Positions 8,884 through 17,140 of a DNA stretch of 64,000 bases are shown in pieces. The notes under the pieces are model-generated. The model did not search any database. It saw only the letters and a program-made list of their open reading frames with translations, and was not told the origin of the DNA. The stretch is from the NCBI RefSeq assembly GCF_000300235.2, contig NZ_CP004388.1, forward strand, positions 1,221,501 to 1,285,500, given 5' to 3'. Every line of letters begins with the position of its first letter. Position 1 is the stretch's first letter. A program made the position numbers and the translations under genes. Source of the stretch: Thalassospira xiamenensis M-5 = DSM 17429. Its GTDB lineage: Bacteria > Pseudomonadota > Alphaproteobacteria > Rhodospirillales > Thalassospiraceae.

Positions 8884-9348
8884 TTACTTCGAACGGTATT
8901 CGTCGTGGCAGCCTTTGCAGGATTTGCCAAGTTCGCCAAGGGCGGCACCCATTGCGCCCTTGTCACCGGCTGCTGCCGCAAGGTTCATCGCCGCGGTTTT
9001 CATTTCCGGGAAACGGCCCGAAAAATCGTCCCAGTTTGTCCAGACATCCGGTTTGGCGGTTGTTTTTACCGATGCGTCGGCTGTATTGGGTTCGAACGCG
9101 GCCGGGGCGGCAGTGGCGGAAAACGCAATGCCATTGGCAAGGTTGCGGATCACACCATCAGGCAGTTCGCACTGACCCTTCATGTAGCAGCCAAGTGTCC
9201 CCATCGCTCCACCGATGCCATCCATCAGCATCTGACGGGTTTGAACGGTTTCGTTATCCATCGCCTCGTCGGCCTGTGCAGTACCAAATACCCCCAGACC
9301 AAGGGCAAGGGATGCGGTCATCAAACCGGCGGTCACAATATGCTTCAT
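8884..9348 (-). CDS. class II cytochrome c (cytochrome c'/c556 family)
   Basis: A 154-residue exported protein: signal peptide to ~residue 26 (GTAQA/DEAM), then a four-helix bundle with the haem-binding CKGCH motif close to the C-terminus (CKGCHDEYRSK), as in class II cytochromes c. It would be periplasmic and carry one covalent haem. The early sequence TRQMLMDGIGGAMG matches the family N-terminal helix. An additional cysteine pair (GCYMKGQC, ~residues 53-60) is unusual and could form a disulphide. It is monocistronic, convergent with the ArsR-type gene. Confidence 0.85.
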   Translation of the reverse strand: MKHIVTAGLMTASLALGLGVFGTAQADEAMDNETVQTRQMLMDGIGGAMGTLGCYMKGQCELPDGVIRNLANGIAFSATAAPAAFEPNTADASVKTTAKPDVWTNWDDFSGRFPEMKTAAMNLAAAAGDKGAMGAALGELGKSCKGCHDEYRSK

Positions 9349-9564
9349 GGCTCTCTCGTTGGTTGTCTCTCTGAAACTCTCTGACGGATCGGGGTATTGC
9401 GAGCGACCCCGGTTCTTTTATTTCTTATATTAAGGTCACAAGCATTGTTGCCTATGACTTGTCGGTGCGCTTAGTCTCCCAATTGCGCCCCGAAATTCGG
9501 AATCACAACCGCGTGATCACCGAATAAATTATTGTAAATGACGTGCACAAGGAAACGCCCCCAA

Positions 9565-11079
9565 ATGTCCGCTGTGTCCAACGCCGCCCCCGATGCCAGC
9601 CAAACCGCCATTTCCAATGGCAGATCGCGCGCCCGCAGGCTGATCTCCGACTGGAACCTTGATAAGGCATTTATCAATGGCGACTGGGCACGTGCTGATT
9701 CGCGCGAAGCCATTGATGTGTATGATCCGGCAACCGGCAAGGTGATTGGCGATGTGCCCTTCATGCGCACATCCGAGGCACGGCGCGCGATTGATGCCGC
9801 GGATGCGGCGTTTCCGGCATGGTCGCGCATGCTGGCAAAGGATCGGTCCGGCTACCTCAAACGCTGGCGCGATCTTTTGGAACAGCATCAGGATGATCTG
9901 GCCGCCCTGATCACGCTTGAACAGGGTAAGCCTTATGATCAGGCATTACGCGAAGTCGTCGGCGCCATTGCCTATGCCGAATGGTATGCCGAGGAAGCCA
10001 AGCGCGCCTATGGCCAAACCATGCCCGCGACCCAGCGTGACCGGCGCGTGGTGGTGCAAAAGCATCCCGTGGGTGTGGTGGCGGCGATCACGCCATGGAA
10101 CTTCCCGCTGACCATGGTCGTGCGCAAATGTGCCCCGGCGCTGGCGGCGGGGTGCACAATTGTTGTCAAACCGGCCGAAGATACCCCGATTTCCGCCCTT
10201 GCCGCCGCCAAACTTGCCGAAATGGCCGGTTTCCCGGCGGGGGTGTTTAACGTCGTGACAGGCCAGCCCATGCCGATTGGCGAGGCCCTGACAGGGGATC
10301 CGCGTGTGCGGATGCTGTCCTTCACCGGCTCGACCGAGGTCGGCAAACGGCTGATGGTGCAATGTGCGCCGACGGTCAAGAAACTGTCGCTGGAACTGGG
10401 CGGCAATGCGCCCTTCATCGTGATGGATGATGCCGATATTGATGCCGCCGTGGCCGGGGCTATGATTTCCAAATTCCGCAACAGCGGCCAGACCTGCGTC
10501 TGTGCCAACCGCATTTTCGTGCAGGACGGGGTTTATGAAAGCTTTGTCGAAAAATTCATCGCCGCAAGTCATGCGCAGACCATCGGTAACGGCTTCATTC
10601 CCGGTACGGATATTGGCCCGCTGATCAATCGTCAGGCGGTGGCAAAAGTTGAACGATTGATCGATGACGCGAAAAAACGTGGCGCGACCCTGCATTACGG
10701 TGCTGACCGCCCCGAAGAAGGCCATTTCATCCGGCCGCTGGTGATAACCGATGTGTCCCTTGATACCGATTGCTTTAACGAGGAACTGTTTGCCCCGGTT
10801 GCGCCGATCTATCGTTTCAGAACCGAGGCCGAGGTGATCGAACTTTCCAACCGCGTGCGTGCCGGTCTGTCGTCTTACCTTTTCAGTCGTGATATCGGCC
10901 GTATCCAGCGGATCGCCGATGGGCTTGAAACCGGGGTGGTTGGTATCAACGATGGCACCACGTCCCACGAAGGTGCGCCGTTTGGCGGCGTGAAGGAAAG
11001 CGGGCAGGGCCGCGAAGGCGGTCATTGGGGGCTGGAAGAATATCTTGAACCCAAATATCTGAATTATGCCCTGGGCTGA
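9565..11079 (+). CDS. gabD: NAD(P)-dependent succinate-semialdehyde dehydrogenase
   Basis: A 504-residue aldehyde dehydrogenase. Catalytic elements are visible: NAD-binding PWNFPLTMV, the general base in LELGGNAPF, and the nucleophilic cysteine in GQTCVCANR. The C-terminal GVVGINDGTTSHEGAPFGGVKESGQGREGG is the GabD/SSADH pattern. It would oxidise succinate semialdehyde to succinate in GABA breakdown; related hydroxy-aldehydes are possible substrates. Although an in-frame ATG exists at 9538, the ATG at 9565 has AAGGAA 10 bp upstream and is preferred. No other GABA gene is adjacent. Confidence 0.9.
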   Translation: MSAVSNAAPDASQTAISNGRSRARRLISDWNLDKAFINGDWARADSREAIDVYDPATGKVIGDVPFMRTSEARRAIDAADAAFPAWSRMLAKDRSGYLKRWRDLLEQHQDDLAALITLEQGKPYDQALREVVGAIAYAEWYAEEAKRAYGQTMPATQRDRRVVVQKHPVGVVAAITPWNFPLTMVVRKCAPALAAGCTIVVKPAEDTPISALAAAKLAEMAGFPAGVFNVVTGQPMPIGEALTGDPRVRMLSFTGSTEVGKRLMVQCAPTVKKLSLELGGNAPFIVMDDADIDAAVAGAMISKFRNSGQTCVCANRIFVQDGVYESFVEKFIAASHAQTIGNGFIPGTDIGPLINRQAVAKVERLIDDAKKRGATLHYGADRPEEGHFIRPLVITDVSLDTDCFNEELFAPVAPIYRFRTEAEVIELSNRVRAGLSSYLFSRDIGRIQRIADGLETGVVGINDGTTSHEGAPFGGVKESGQGREGGHWGLEEYLEPKYLNYALG

Positions 11080-11119
11080 ACCCGCGAATATTCGCTGACT
11101 TTCGTGCAATAATTTGAAG

Positions 11120-11164
11120 ATCGCAGAACGGCAATTATGCGTACAACTATTGCCGTTCTGCGAT
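11120..11164. terminator. perfect 16-bp inverted repeat after gabD
   Basis: ATCGCAGAACGGCAAT (11120-11135) and ATTGCCGTTCTGCGAT (11149-11164) are exact inverted copies around a 13-bp loop, 40 bp after the gabD stop, followed by TTCTTAAT. It probably ends the gabD transcript, though the weak T-tract leaves open an operator or mobile-hairpin origin. Confidence 0.55.
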
Positions 11165-11603
11165 TTCTTAATCAGCCATGCAAAATTGAACGGCGTGCAG
11201 TTCCCGGAATCGAGTCTGCAATTTAAAACCGTTTTGTCGGCAAATTGCCATTTAAGACCCCGTCTGAAGCATCAGAAACGCCCTGTTTGATCTGCCTCAA
11301 TCCCTTTATACGCAAAGGATAGAGGTCTAATTGATCCGGCCTGTTCGGATTGTGTTTGATCTGTGTAAAACAGTGCCGGGAAAATTTCGTTCAAGTTGAA
11401 TGGCTTATTTGTCATGAGACAATCATGCGTCTTTCGCATGAAATGATTATGACGGACTTGTGTCTGGATATGCGTCAAATGCATGGGTGAGGTGAAAAAA
11501 CTCGTCTCGTAGGATCGAATAAACAGGCGTACACCGGCTTCAGAACAAATTAACGCGAAACCGGAGCGCACATAGCTCCGCCTGTTATGGAAAGGATAAA
11601 GCC
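11165..11603. other. intergenic region without a supported gene
   Basis: About 440 bp between the gabD hairpin and the small gene at 11604. A 99-codon open frame on the minus strand lacks a ribosome-binding site and a recognisable product. The stretch is AT-richer than its flanks and probably holds the promoter of the small protein gene. Confidence 0.5.
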
Positions 11604-11762
11604 ATGCGTCGTTATGGTGATTACGATCTGACCACGCTGCAGCGCGAAGCCGAAAAACTCCGTGCTCAGGCGATCCGCAAAGCCGTTGTTACTTTGGTCC
11701 GCAAAATTGCTTCCCTGTTTGGCGGTAACCGCCTTCCGGGTGGCCGTCCGGCTGGTGCCTAA
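11604..11762 (+). CDS. small basic protein (RSP_7527/DUF1127-like)
   Basis: A 52-residue frame, MRRYGDYDLTTLQREAEKLR at the start and ending GGNRLPGGRPAGA, with AAAGGA 7 bp before the ATG and a strong terminator 43 bp after the stop. The central part is an amphipathic basic helix (RAQAIRKAVVTLVRKIASLF), the arrangement seen in small alphaproteobacterial proteins of the RSP_7527/DUF1127 kind. The family is named from memory of its character and should be treated as tentative; that the gene is real is well supported by the signals around it. Function unknown; arginine-rich small proteins of this class influence RNA turnover or phosphate metabolism in some species. Confidence 0.75.
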   Translation: MRRYGDYDLTTLQREAEKLRAQAIRKAVVTLVRKIASLFGGNRLPGGRPAGA

Positions 11763-11804
11763 GCTTAACGCTTGGCGATAAATACCGGGTCGAATGACCC
11801 AAGA

Positions 11805-11840
11805 AACACCCCCGCATTCCTCCCATGCGGGGGTGTTTTG
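11805..11840 (+). terminator. rho-independent terminator of the small gene
   Basis: AACACCCCCGCAT (11805-11817) pairs with ATGCGGGGGTGTT (11825-11837), 7-nt loop, followed by TTTG. A 13-bp GC-rich stem. Confidence 0.9.
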
Positions 11841-11929
11841 ATTCCCATTCCCACCACAGGGCTTCACGCCACCGTCCGGTCCCGCTATTAAAGGGAATAA
11901 CCAGATAACCCGATTGCGGAGCGTGCCTG

Positions 11930-12715
11930 ATGAAACTTGCCCATTATGCCTTTGGCGAAGAAAACCGTGACAATGGCACGCTTGTGATCCTGCACGGGCT
12001 GTTCGGGCAGGCGCGTAACTGGACCGCCATCGCGCGGCGTCTGGCGGAAAAGTATCATGTAGTCACCGCAGATCTTCGCAATCATGGCCGGTCCGACTGG
12101 GACATGAACATGACCTATCCGGCGATGGCATCGGACATCGCCGAGCTGATCCGGGATGTTGCCAATAGTCCGGTACACCTGATCGGACATTCGATGGGGG
12201 GCAAGGCATCAATGGTGCTGACCCTGTCACAGGATGCGGATCTGGTTGCCGATCTGGTTGTGGTTGATATTGCGCCTGTGACCTATGACCATGACTATAC
12301 CGACTATATCAGTGCCATGAAGTCGGTGGATTTCGATGCAGTATCGCGGCGCGCCGAAGTCGAAGATGCACTTGTCCGTGGCGTTTCGGAAAAGGGCGTG
12401 CGTCAGTTCCTGGCGCAGAATGTCGCGACCGACAAGGAAACCGGCAAAATGTCATGGCAGGTCAATATCGATGCCATGGCAAACCACCTCTCCGACATCA
12501 CCGGCTGGCCCGAAACGGCCAATGGCAGTTTTGATCGCGATGTGCTGTTCATATCCGGGGCCAATTCGCATTATGTCGATCCCAAGGACCGCGATCACAT
12601 CAAGTCGCTATTTCCCAAGGCGGCCTTTACCAGCATCAAGGGCGCAGGCCATTGGGTTCATGCCGAAAAACCCGATGCGGTATTGCTGACCCTGTCGGCA
12701 TTTCTGAACCGCTAA
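11930..12715 (+). CDS. alpha/beta-fold hydrolase (YbfF-like esterase)
   Basis: A 261-residue cytoplasmic hydrolase with oxyanion segment LHGLFGQARNW, nucleophile elbow GHSMGGKAS (serine at ~residue 87) and the catalytic histidine in GAGHWVHAEKP near the C-terminus. This pattern is that of the YbfF group of acyl-CoA/ester hydrolases. Start chosen for the run MKLAHYAFGEEN. The NUDIX gene begins 13 bp downstream on the same strand, so the two are probably co-transcribed. Natural substrate unknown. Confidence 0.85.
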   Translation: MKLAHYAFGEENRDNGTLVILHGLFGQARNWTAIARRLAEKYHVVTADLRNHGRSDWDMNMTYPAMASDIAELIRDVANSPVHLIGHSMGGKASMVLTLSQDADLVADLVVVDIAPVTYDHDYTDYISAMKSVDFDAVSRRAEVEDALVRGVSEKGVRQFLAQNVATDKETGKMSWQVNIDAMANHLSDITGWPETANGSFDRDVLFISGANSHYVDPKDRDHIKSLFPKAAFTSIKGAGHWVHAEKPDAVLLTLSAFLNR

Positions 12716-12728
12716 CGGATATTTTGAC

Positions 12729-13343
12729 ATGACCGAGCTTCCCAAAGGTTGGAACTTGCCGGAAAACGACGATATCCGCGTTCAGGACATCGAATGCCTG
12801 TCGGACAACTGGTATCATCTGTACCGTGTCAGTTTTGATCTGCGCCGCAGCAACGGCGAATGGCAGCATCAGCAACGCGAAGCCTATGACCGGGGCAACG
12901 GGGCGGGCATCCTGCTTTATAATCGCGGGGCTGGCACCGTGATCCTGACACGGCAATTTCGTCTGCCATCTTTTGTGAATGGCCATGAAAGCGGCATGCT
13001 GATCGAAGTTCCGGCTGGCTTGCTTGACGACCGTGATCCGGCATCCGCCGTGATTGCAGAGGTCCAAGAAGAAACCGGTTACAAGATCGGCAAACCGCAA
13101 AAGGTATTTGATCTGTTCATGAGCCCCGGTTCGGTCACCGAACGTCTGCACCTGTTCGTGGCCGAAGTCACAAGCAACCACCGTGCGGGCGATGGCGGCG
13201 GCTTGCATGAAGAGGGCGAGGATATCCACGTTCTTGAAGTGCCCTTCAAGGACGCACTGGCCATGATCGCGGATGGTTGCATCAGGGATGCCAAAACCGT
13301 CATTCTGTTACAGCACGCCTTGTTGAAGGGGCTGTTTGATTGA
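12729..13343 (+). CDS. NUDIX hydrolase (NudK/ADP-sugar pyrophosphatase-like)
   Basis: A 204-residue protein. The NUDIX box region reads AGLLDDRDPASAVIAEVQEETGY: the EExG part that binds metal is intact (EETG), but the canonical glutamate after the first glycine is aspartate and the usual R(K)E is AE. Residues before it (TRQFRLPSFVNG) and after it (FMSPGSVTERLHLFVAEV) match the GDP-mannose/ADP-ribose pyrophosphatase branch (NudK/NudF). It would hydrolyse a nucleoside-diphosphate sugar to monophosphates. Co-directional with the hydrolase just upstream; convergent with the SDR gene only 13 bp away. Confidence 0.82.
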   Translation: MTELPKGWNLPENDDIRVQDIECLSDNWYHLYRVSFDLRRSNGEWQHQQREAYDRGNGAGILLYNRGAGTVILTRQFRLPSFVNGHESGMLIEVPAGLLDDRDPASAVIAEVQEETGYKIGKPQKVFDLFMSPGSVTERLHLFVAEVTSNHRAGDGGGLHEEGEDIHVLEVPFKDALAMIADGCIRDAKTVILLQHALLKGLFD

Positions 13344-13356
13344 TGTTTTTGCAGCT

Positions 13357-14097
13357 TTACCAAGGTAATTCGCTACCATCATAGGCAAAGAAACCGCCGC
13401 TTTGTGATGGTTGCAGCCCGTCAATCACCATCAACATATTGGCCGTTGCCAAATCGGGGCTTTGTACATTGAGCCCCGATTTGGCAAACGGGCCCGAAAG
13501 GCCGGTATCAACCGTGCCAGGATGCAGGGCGACGCAGATGGCATTGCGTTTGCTGCGTGCAAGTTCGATGGCGGTGCATTTGACCAACTGGTTCAATGCG
13601 GCCTTTGCGGCACGATAACCGTACCAGCCGCCCATCCGATTATCGCCGATGCTACCGACCTTTGCCGACAAGGTGGCAAATACCGATTTGCCGTCGCGCG
13701 GCAATAACGGCGTGAAATGCTTCATCAGCAAAGCCGGGCCAATGGCGTTGATCAGAAACGATTTCGCCATGTAATCGGCATCGATCTGGCGCAATGATTT
13801 TTCCGGCTGAAATACCTCGTCATGCAGATAACCGGTGGCATCGATGATCAGGCGAACGGATTGGTTCTTGGCAGATGCCTTATCACGAACAAAGGCGGCG
13901 GCATTTTCGATGCTGCCGGGATCGGCAAAATCAATGGCTGGCTGGGTGCTGCGCGATAGTTCGATCACACCATCGAACCGGCCACAATCGCGAAGATGTT
14001 TCACAAAGGCCCGGCCGATGCCGCCGGTTGCCCCGATTACAATTGCGATGCTGGCAGCATCAAAACTTTGCAGTTTGGGGGCGGGTGGTATCGACAT
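13357..14097 (-). CDS. SDR-family NAD(P)-dependent oxidoreductase
   Basis: A 246-residue short-chain dehydrogenase: Rossmann motif GATGGIGRAF (residues ~21-30), and an active-site YRAAK (in WYGYRAAKAALNQL) with an upstream serine in ATLSAKVGS. The closest character is the CsgA/YciK-like group in which the dinucleotide motif is GATGGIG. An upstream in-frame ATG at 14172 would add 25 polar residues; MSIPPAPKL at 14097, preceded by GGGGATC, is the more likely start. Substrate unknown. Confidence 0.85.
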   Translation of the reverse strand: MSIPPAPKLQSFDAASIAIVIGATGGIGRAFVKHLRDCGRFDGVIELSRSTQPAIDFADPGSIENAAAFVRDKASAKNQSVRLIIDATGYLHDEVFQPEKSLRQIDADYMAKSFLINAIGPALLMKHFTPLLPRDGKSVFATLSAKVGSIGDNRMGGWYGYRAAKAALNQLVKCTAIELARSKRNAICVALHPGTVDTGLSGPFAKSGLNVQSPDLATANMLMVIDGLQPSQSGGFFAYDGSELPW

Positions 14098-14240
14098 GAT
14101 CTGATCCCCGATCTGGTTTTCTATCCTGTCTGTTTTACGTAGGCAAAACCGTGTTGGTTTATGGATTGTCACAGTAACGGATTACACCCGTCTCAGATGC
14201 GTCAGTTATCCTTTATCTTTCGCAAATCAGGGACAATCCA

Positions 14241-14621
14241 ATGCCATATGTTTTTAGCCAGGCCGCCGATACCGAAGCCATCGCCGAACGGGAATGGGGC
14301 AAAGCGGCTCAGATCATGTTTACCGGCTTTTCATCGTGCATCGGGATCATGGCAATCAAGAACAATGAGGTCATCGGTGTGCATCTGCCACTGCGCGATG
14401 GGAATAACGCGGTGACCAATGACGATATCGATACGGCAATCGGATTGCTGGATGGTGGGGCGTATCCTGTCGTGATCGGATCGATCAGTGCATGGGAAGC
14501 ATCGGCGTCTGCGGTCTATCAGCGTCTGGTCGATACACTGCATCCGGTTGAGCAATATGCCTATGGCGACGGGACCTATGGTGGCGAAATCGTCAATGGC
14601 CGGATTCAGCCGCGCTTTTGA
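14241..14621 (+). CDS. conserved-looking hypothetical protein
   Basis: A 126-residue soluble protein (start MPYVFSQAADTEAIAEREWG) that I do not recognise. There is AGGGAC 8 bp before the ATG and a bidirectional terminator after the stop, so it is a real monocistronic gene. It contains SSCIGIMAIKNNEVIGVHLPL and a DGGAYPVVIGSISAWEAS stretch, suggesting an alternating beta/alpha fold; no signal peptide or membrane span. Flanked by the SDR and PHA depolymerase genes, neither of which gives a functional hint. Confidence 0.7.
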   Translation: MPYVFSQAADTEAIAEREWGKAAQIMFTGFSSCIGIMAIKNNEVIGVHLPLRDGNNAVTNDDIDTAIGLLDGGAYPVVIGSISAWEASASAVYQRLVDTLHPVEQYAYGDGTYGGEIVNGRIQPRF

Positions 14622-14687
14622 CGTCAAGCCGGCTGATGATCGGGGCGGGAACACATCCCCATATCCCCCGTCTCAGGCATCAAAGCC

Positions 14688-14716
14688 AAAAGCCGCCCCG
14701 GATAAGGGCGGCTTTT
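14688..14716. terminator. bidirectional terminator
   Basis: AAAAGCCGCCC (14688-14698) pairs with GGGCGGCTTTT (14706-14716) with a 7-nt loop. T-runs on both strands allow it to end both the hypothetical gene (+) and phaZ (-). Confidence 0.9.
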
Positions 14717-14750
14717 GAGTGTTCTATTCATCCGAGGATCGGGGCGCTGC

Positions 14751-16040
14751 CTATTCGGCGGCTTCGATCCTGGTCATGTCTGGCGCGCTTTGGCGGCCTT
14801 TGCCCTGCTGGTCGTGGCGGCGGATGAAATCCTTGATCCGCGGGCTGATCTGTTCGCGCCAGCGACGACCGTTAAACACACCATAATGACCAACGCCCTT
14901 CTGGATGTGATGCATGCGCATATTATCGGGCAGATTGCTGCAAAGCTTGTGCGCGGCACGAGTTTGTCCCATGCCGGTGATATCGTCTCGTTCACCTTCG
15001 ACCGTCAGAAGGGCGGTCTTGGTGATGGCGGACGGTTCAACCGGAACTCCCTGCCAGCGCATCGTCCCTTCGGGCAGTTGATGTTCGTGGAACACTGCTT
15101 TCAGCGTCTGAAGATAGAACTCGGCACTCATATCCATCACTGCCAGATATTCATGATAGAAATTGCGCTTGGCATCGGCGCTTTCGCCGTCGCCTTCGAC
15201 AAGATGGGTGAACATCTCGTGGTGGGCGGAAACGTGCTTGTCCCAATTCATGCTCATGAACCCGGCCAACTGCATGAAGCCAGGATAAACGCGGCGCATC
15301 ACACCGGCATGGGGCAGCGGCACATGCGAAATGACATGGCGTTCAAACCAGTCCAGACTGTGCTGTTTGGCGAAATTGTTGACCTCGGTCGGGTTTTCAC
15401 GCGTATCGACCGGGCCGCCCATCAGGGTCATCGATGCCGGCTGGCACGGCTCGTTACCTGCTGCCATTAGCGATACCGCGGCAACCACCGGAACGGATGG
15501 CTGGCACACTGCCATCAGATGCGTATTGGGGCCCAGCTTGCGCAGGAACTGCATGACATAGTCGATATAGCTATCAAGGTCGAAATGACCCAGATGCACC
15601 GGCACCGTGCGCGCATCGATCCAGTCGGTGATGTAAACATCGTGATCGGGCAGTAATGCCTCGACCGTGCCGCGCAGAAGCGTCGAGAAGTGACCGGACA
15701 GCGGGGCCACGATCAGAAGCCGCGGATCGTCGGGTTGATTTTTAAGGTGATCGGTTTCGCGTTTGAAATGCAAAAGATTGCAGAACGGTTCGCTGTGAAC
15801 GATTTCCTCTGTCACGGCAACGGTTTCACCATTGATGATCGTGGTATCAAGGCCAAATTCAGGCTTGCCATAACGATGCGTGATATGGGTGAACACATCA
15901 AACGCGGCGGCCACCGCACGGCCCTGATGGGTATAGGCAAGCGGGTTGACCGGATTGCGCAGCCACTTCTTGCTGGCATCTGCCGCCATCCGCAATGGAC
16001 TGATGGTGGCGTGCTGCAGTTCATAGAGATGGTACAGCAT
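14751..16040 (-). CDS. phaZ: intracellular polyhydroxyalkanoate depolymerase
   Basis: A 429-residue protein of the intracellular PHB depolymerase family (MLYHLYELQHATISPLRMAA is the typical N-terminus). The lipase-box-like segment MAVCQPSVPV places a cysteine (C179) at the nucleophile position, as in the Ralstonia PhaZa1 type, and the C-terminal GVGHYGVFNGRRWREQI supplies the catalytic histidine. It would mobilise stored poly-hydroxybutyrate granules to hydroxybutyrate units. The ATG at 16040 is preceded by GGGGAG and matches the family start; the frame stays open to 16112. Upstream TGC-rich repeats may be a PhaR-type site. Confidence 0.93.
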   Translation of the reverse strand: MLYHLYELQHATISPLRMAADASKKWLRNPVNPLAYTHQGRAVAAAFDVFTHITHRYGKPEFGLDTTIINGETVAVTEEIVHSEPFCNLLHFKRETDHLKNQPDDPRLLIVAPLSGHFSTLLRGTVEALLPDHDVYITDWIDARTVPVHLGHFDLDSYIDYVMQFLRKLGPNTHLMAVCQPSVPVVAAVSLMAAGNEPCQPASMTLMGGPVDTRENPTEVNNFAKQHSLDWFERHVISHVPLPHAGVMRRVYPGFMQLAGFMSMNWDKHVSAHHEMFTHLVEGDGESADAKRNFYHEYLAVMDMSAEFYLQTLKAVFHEHQLPEGTMRWQGVPVEPSAITKTALLTVEGERDDITGMGQTRAAHKLCSNLPDNMRMHHIQKGVGHYGVFNGRRWREQISPRIKDFIRRHDQQGKGRQSAPDMTRIEAAE

Positions 16041-16379
16041 TAATCTCTCACTCCCCGGCGATGCAAAGGTTCGGTGGTGGGGTGCATCGACCGTGTTGGT
16101 CCCCGGCTGCATTTTTCCGAAAGGATTTCCGGTGGGCAGGCCTTCTGATTTTCGTAAGTTCCGAACCCGCGTTCGGCCGTTTTTTGCGGGTGACCATCCG
16201 GGGTTCAGCTGATTGCGGGCTAAGACACCGCAAAATCACGATAAACAGAAATCCTGCAATTCATCAGAATCCTACGATACTTCAGGTTTCAATCAATAGC
16301 CTAAAAGTATGATGAATTTCCAAACTTTCGTTTTTCACCTTGATTCAAACCAACATTCGGGGTGCTGTCGAGTGAAATT

Positions 16380-16410
16380 TTGCAATGCAGCGTAAATTGT
16401 TGCGTTGCAA
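16380..16410. promoter_or_regulatory. TGC/GCA inverted repeat, possible PhaR-type site
   Basis: TTGCAATGCAGC (16380-16391) and GTTGCGTTGCAA (16399-16410) form an imperfect inverted repeat of TGCNNTGCA motifs. PhaR regulators of PHA metabolism bind TGC/GCA-rich sites in alphaproteobacteria. It is 340 bp upstream of phaZ, which weakens the link. Confidence 0.25.
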
Positions 16411-16504
16411 TAATAGTTTTTCCCTGAAAGATGGGGTAAATCCGTCCTGATCTATGCAATGGTATAGTATCTGCGGGACTCGAGGTCCGAAAGAACCAAT
16501 CAAA

Positions 16505-16536
16505 GAAAAACGCTGCTGTCGGGGAAACAGCAGCGT
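16505..16536 (-). terminator. rho-independent terminator on the minus strand
   Basis: ACGCTGCTGT (16510-16519) pairs with ACAGCAGCGT (16527-16536); on the minus strand the stem is followed by TTTTT (16509-16505). It would end the transcript of the small membrane-protein gene, about 170 bp after that stop codon. Confidence 0.8.
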
Positions 16537-16705
16537 CAAGTAGCGCGGAATAACGAAAGTAATATGCAGGTTACAATTTACGTGACCCGGACCGATGGAA
16601 GAGGGACGACCGACAGACGGGACAGGGTATGGGTGCGGGGTTGCCTGCCGGTCGTCACCCTGGATGGGAAGTCCATCCGGGTCTCGTAAAAGGTATGAGC
16701 TTTGA

Positions 16706-16837
16706 TCAGATCAGACCGCGAAGGGTTTGCGCCATTCCCAGTCCAATCACGAACAGGAAAAATCCGGTGCTTCCGACCACGGCGACCGTGCTGCAAAGCT
16801 CGTTTAGGCGGTTCGGATTTTCAAGCAACTTCATCAT
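16706..16837 (-). CDS. small single-span membrane protein, putatively SOS-controlled
   Basis: A 43-residue frame with a textbook GAGGAGGA ribosome-binding site 7 bp before tandem ATGs (16837 and 16834). The product starts MMKLLENPNRLNEL, has one hydrophobic span (about STVAVVGSTGFFLFVIGLG) and ends AQTLRGLI. A perfect GAAC-N7-GAAC LexA box lies 60 bp upstream and a terminator lies downstream. I do not recognise a named family. The combination resembles the tiny SOS-induced inner-membrane division inhibitors known in Caulobacter (SidA, DidA), but sequence similarity is not claimed; the role is inference. Confidence 0.75.
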   Translation of the reverse strand: MMKLLENPNRLNELCSTVAVVGSTGFFLFVIGLGMAQTLRGLI

Positions 16838-16896
16838 GGCGATGTCCTCCTCAATCTGTCTGAAGAAACCATACTGATCCCGTTTTGTTCTCACAA

Positions 16897-16911
16897 GAAC
16901 AAAATTAGAAC
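16897..16911 (-). promoter_or_regulatory. LexA (SOS) box, alphaproteobacterial type
   Basis: GAACAAAATTAGAAC is an exact match to the alphaproteobacterial LexA consensus GAACN7GAAC. On the minus strand it reads GTTCTAATTTTGTTC, 60 bp before the start of the 43-residue membrane protein. A second GTTCTCACAAGAAC palindrome abuts it (16888-16900 region). Confidence 0.7.
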
Positions 16912-17140
16912 AAAGGTCGATTAAATTGTTAAGTTGATGTTTTTAAATGAAATTTATTTGTTCTCGATGTTCTCTTTTTGCTGCTGAAAATGAGAACATC
17001 GATGGTGAACACTGTGTGTGAGGTCGAATGAAACCCGCAGAAAACAAAGGCTTTACGCGAGTCTTCAAGGGGGTGGGTCATAGGAGAACGGAAAATGGAA
17101 CATCGTCGCATTCCAGATGTTCCGTATTGCTTCGCAGGAC
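16912..17140. other. intergenic region with inverted repeat
   Basis: Between the LexA box and the araC-type gene end no gene is supported. TCGATGTTCTC (16964-16974) and GAGAACATCGA (16992-17002) form an exact 11-bp inverted repeat around AT-rich DNA, which may be another regulator site or a terminator-like stem. Confidence 0.5.

Noticed and set aside
9946..11109. 387-codon open frame antisense to gabD
   Set aside because: Shadow frame; the sense strand has all aldehyde-dehydrogenase motifs.
16888..16900. GTTC-N6-GAAC as a second LexA box
   Set aside because: Palindromic and of the wrong spacing; the adjacent GAACN7GAAC is the consensus match.
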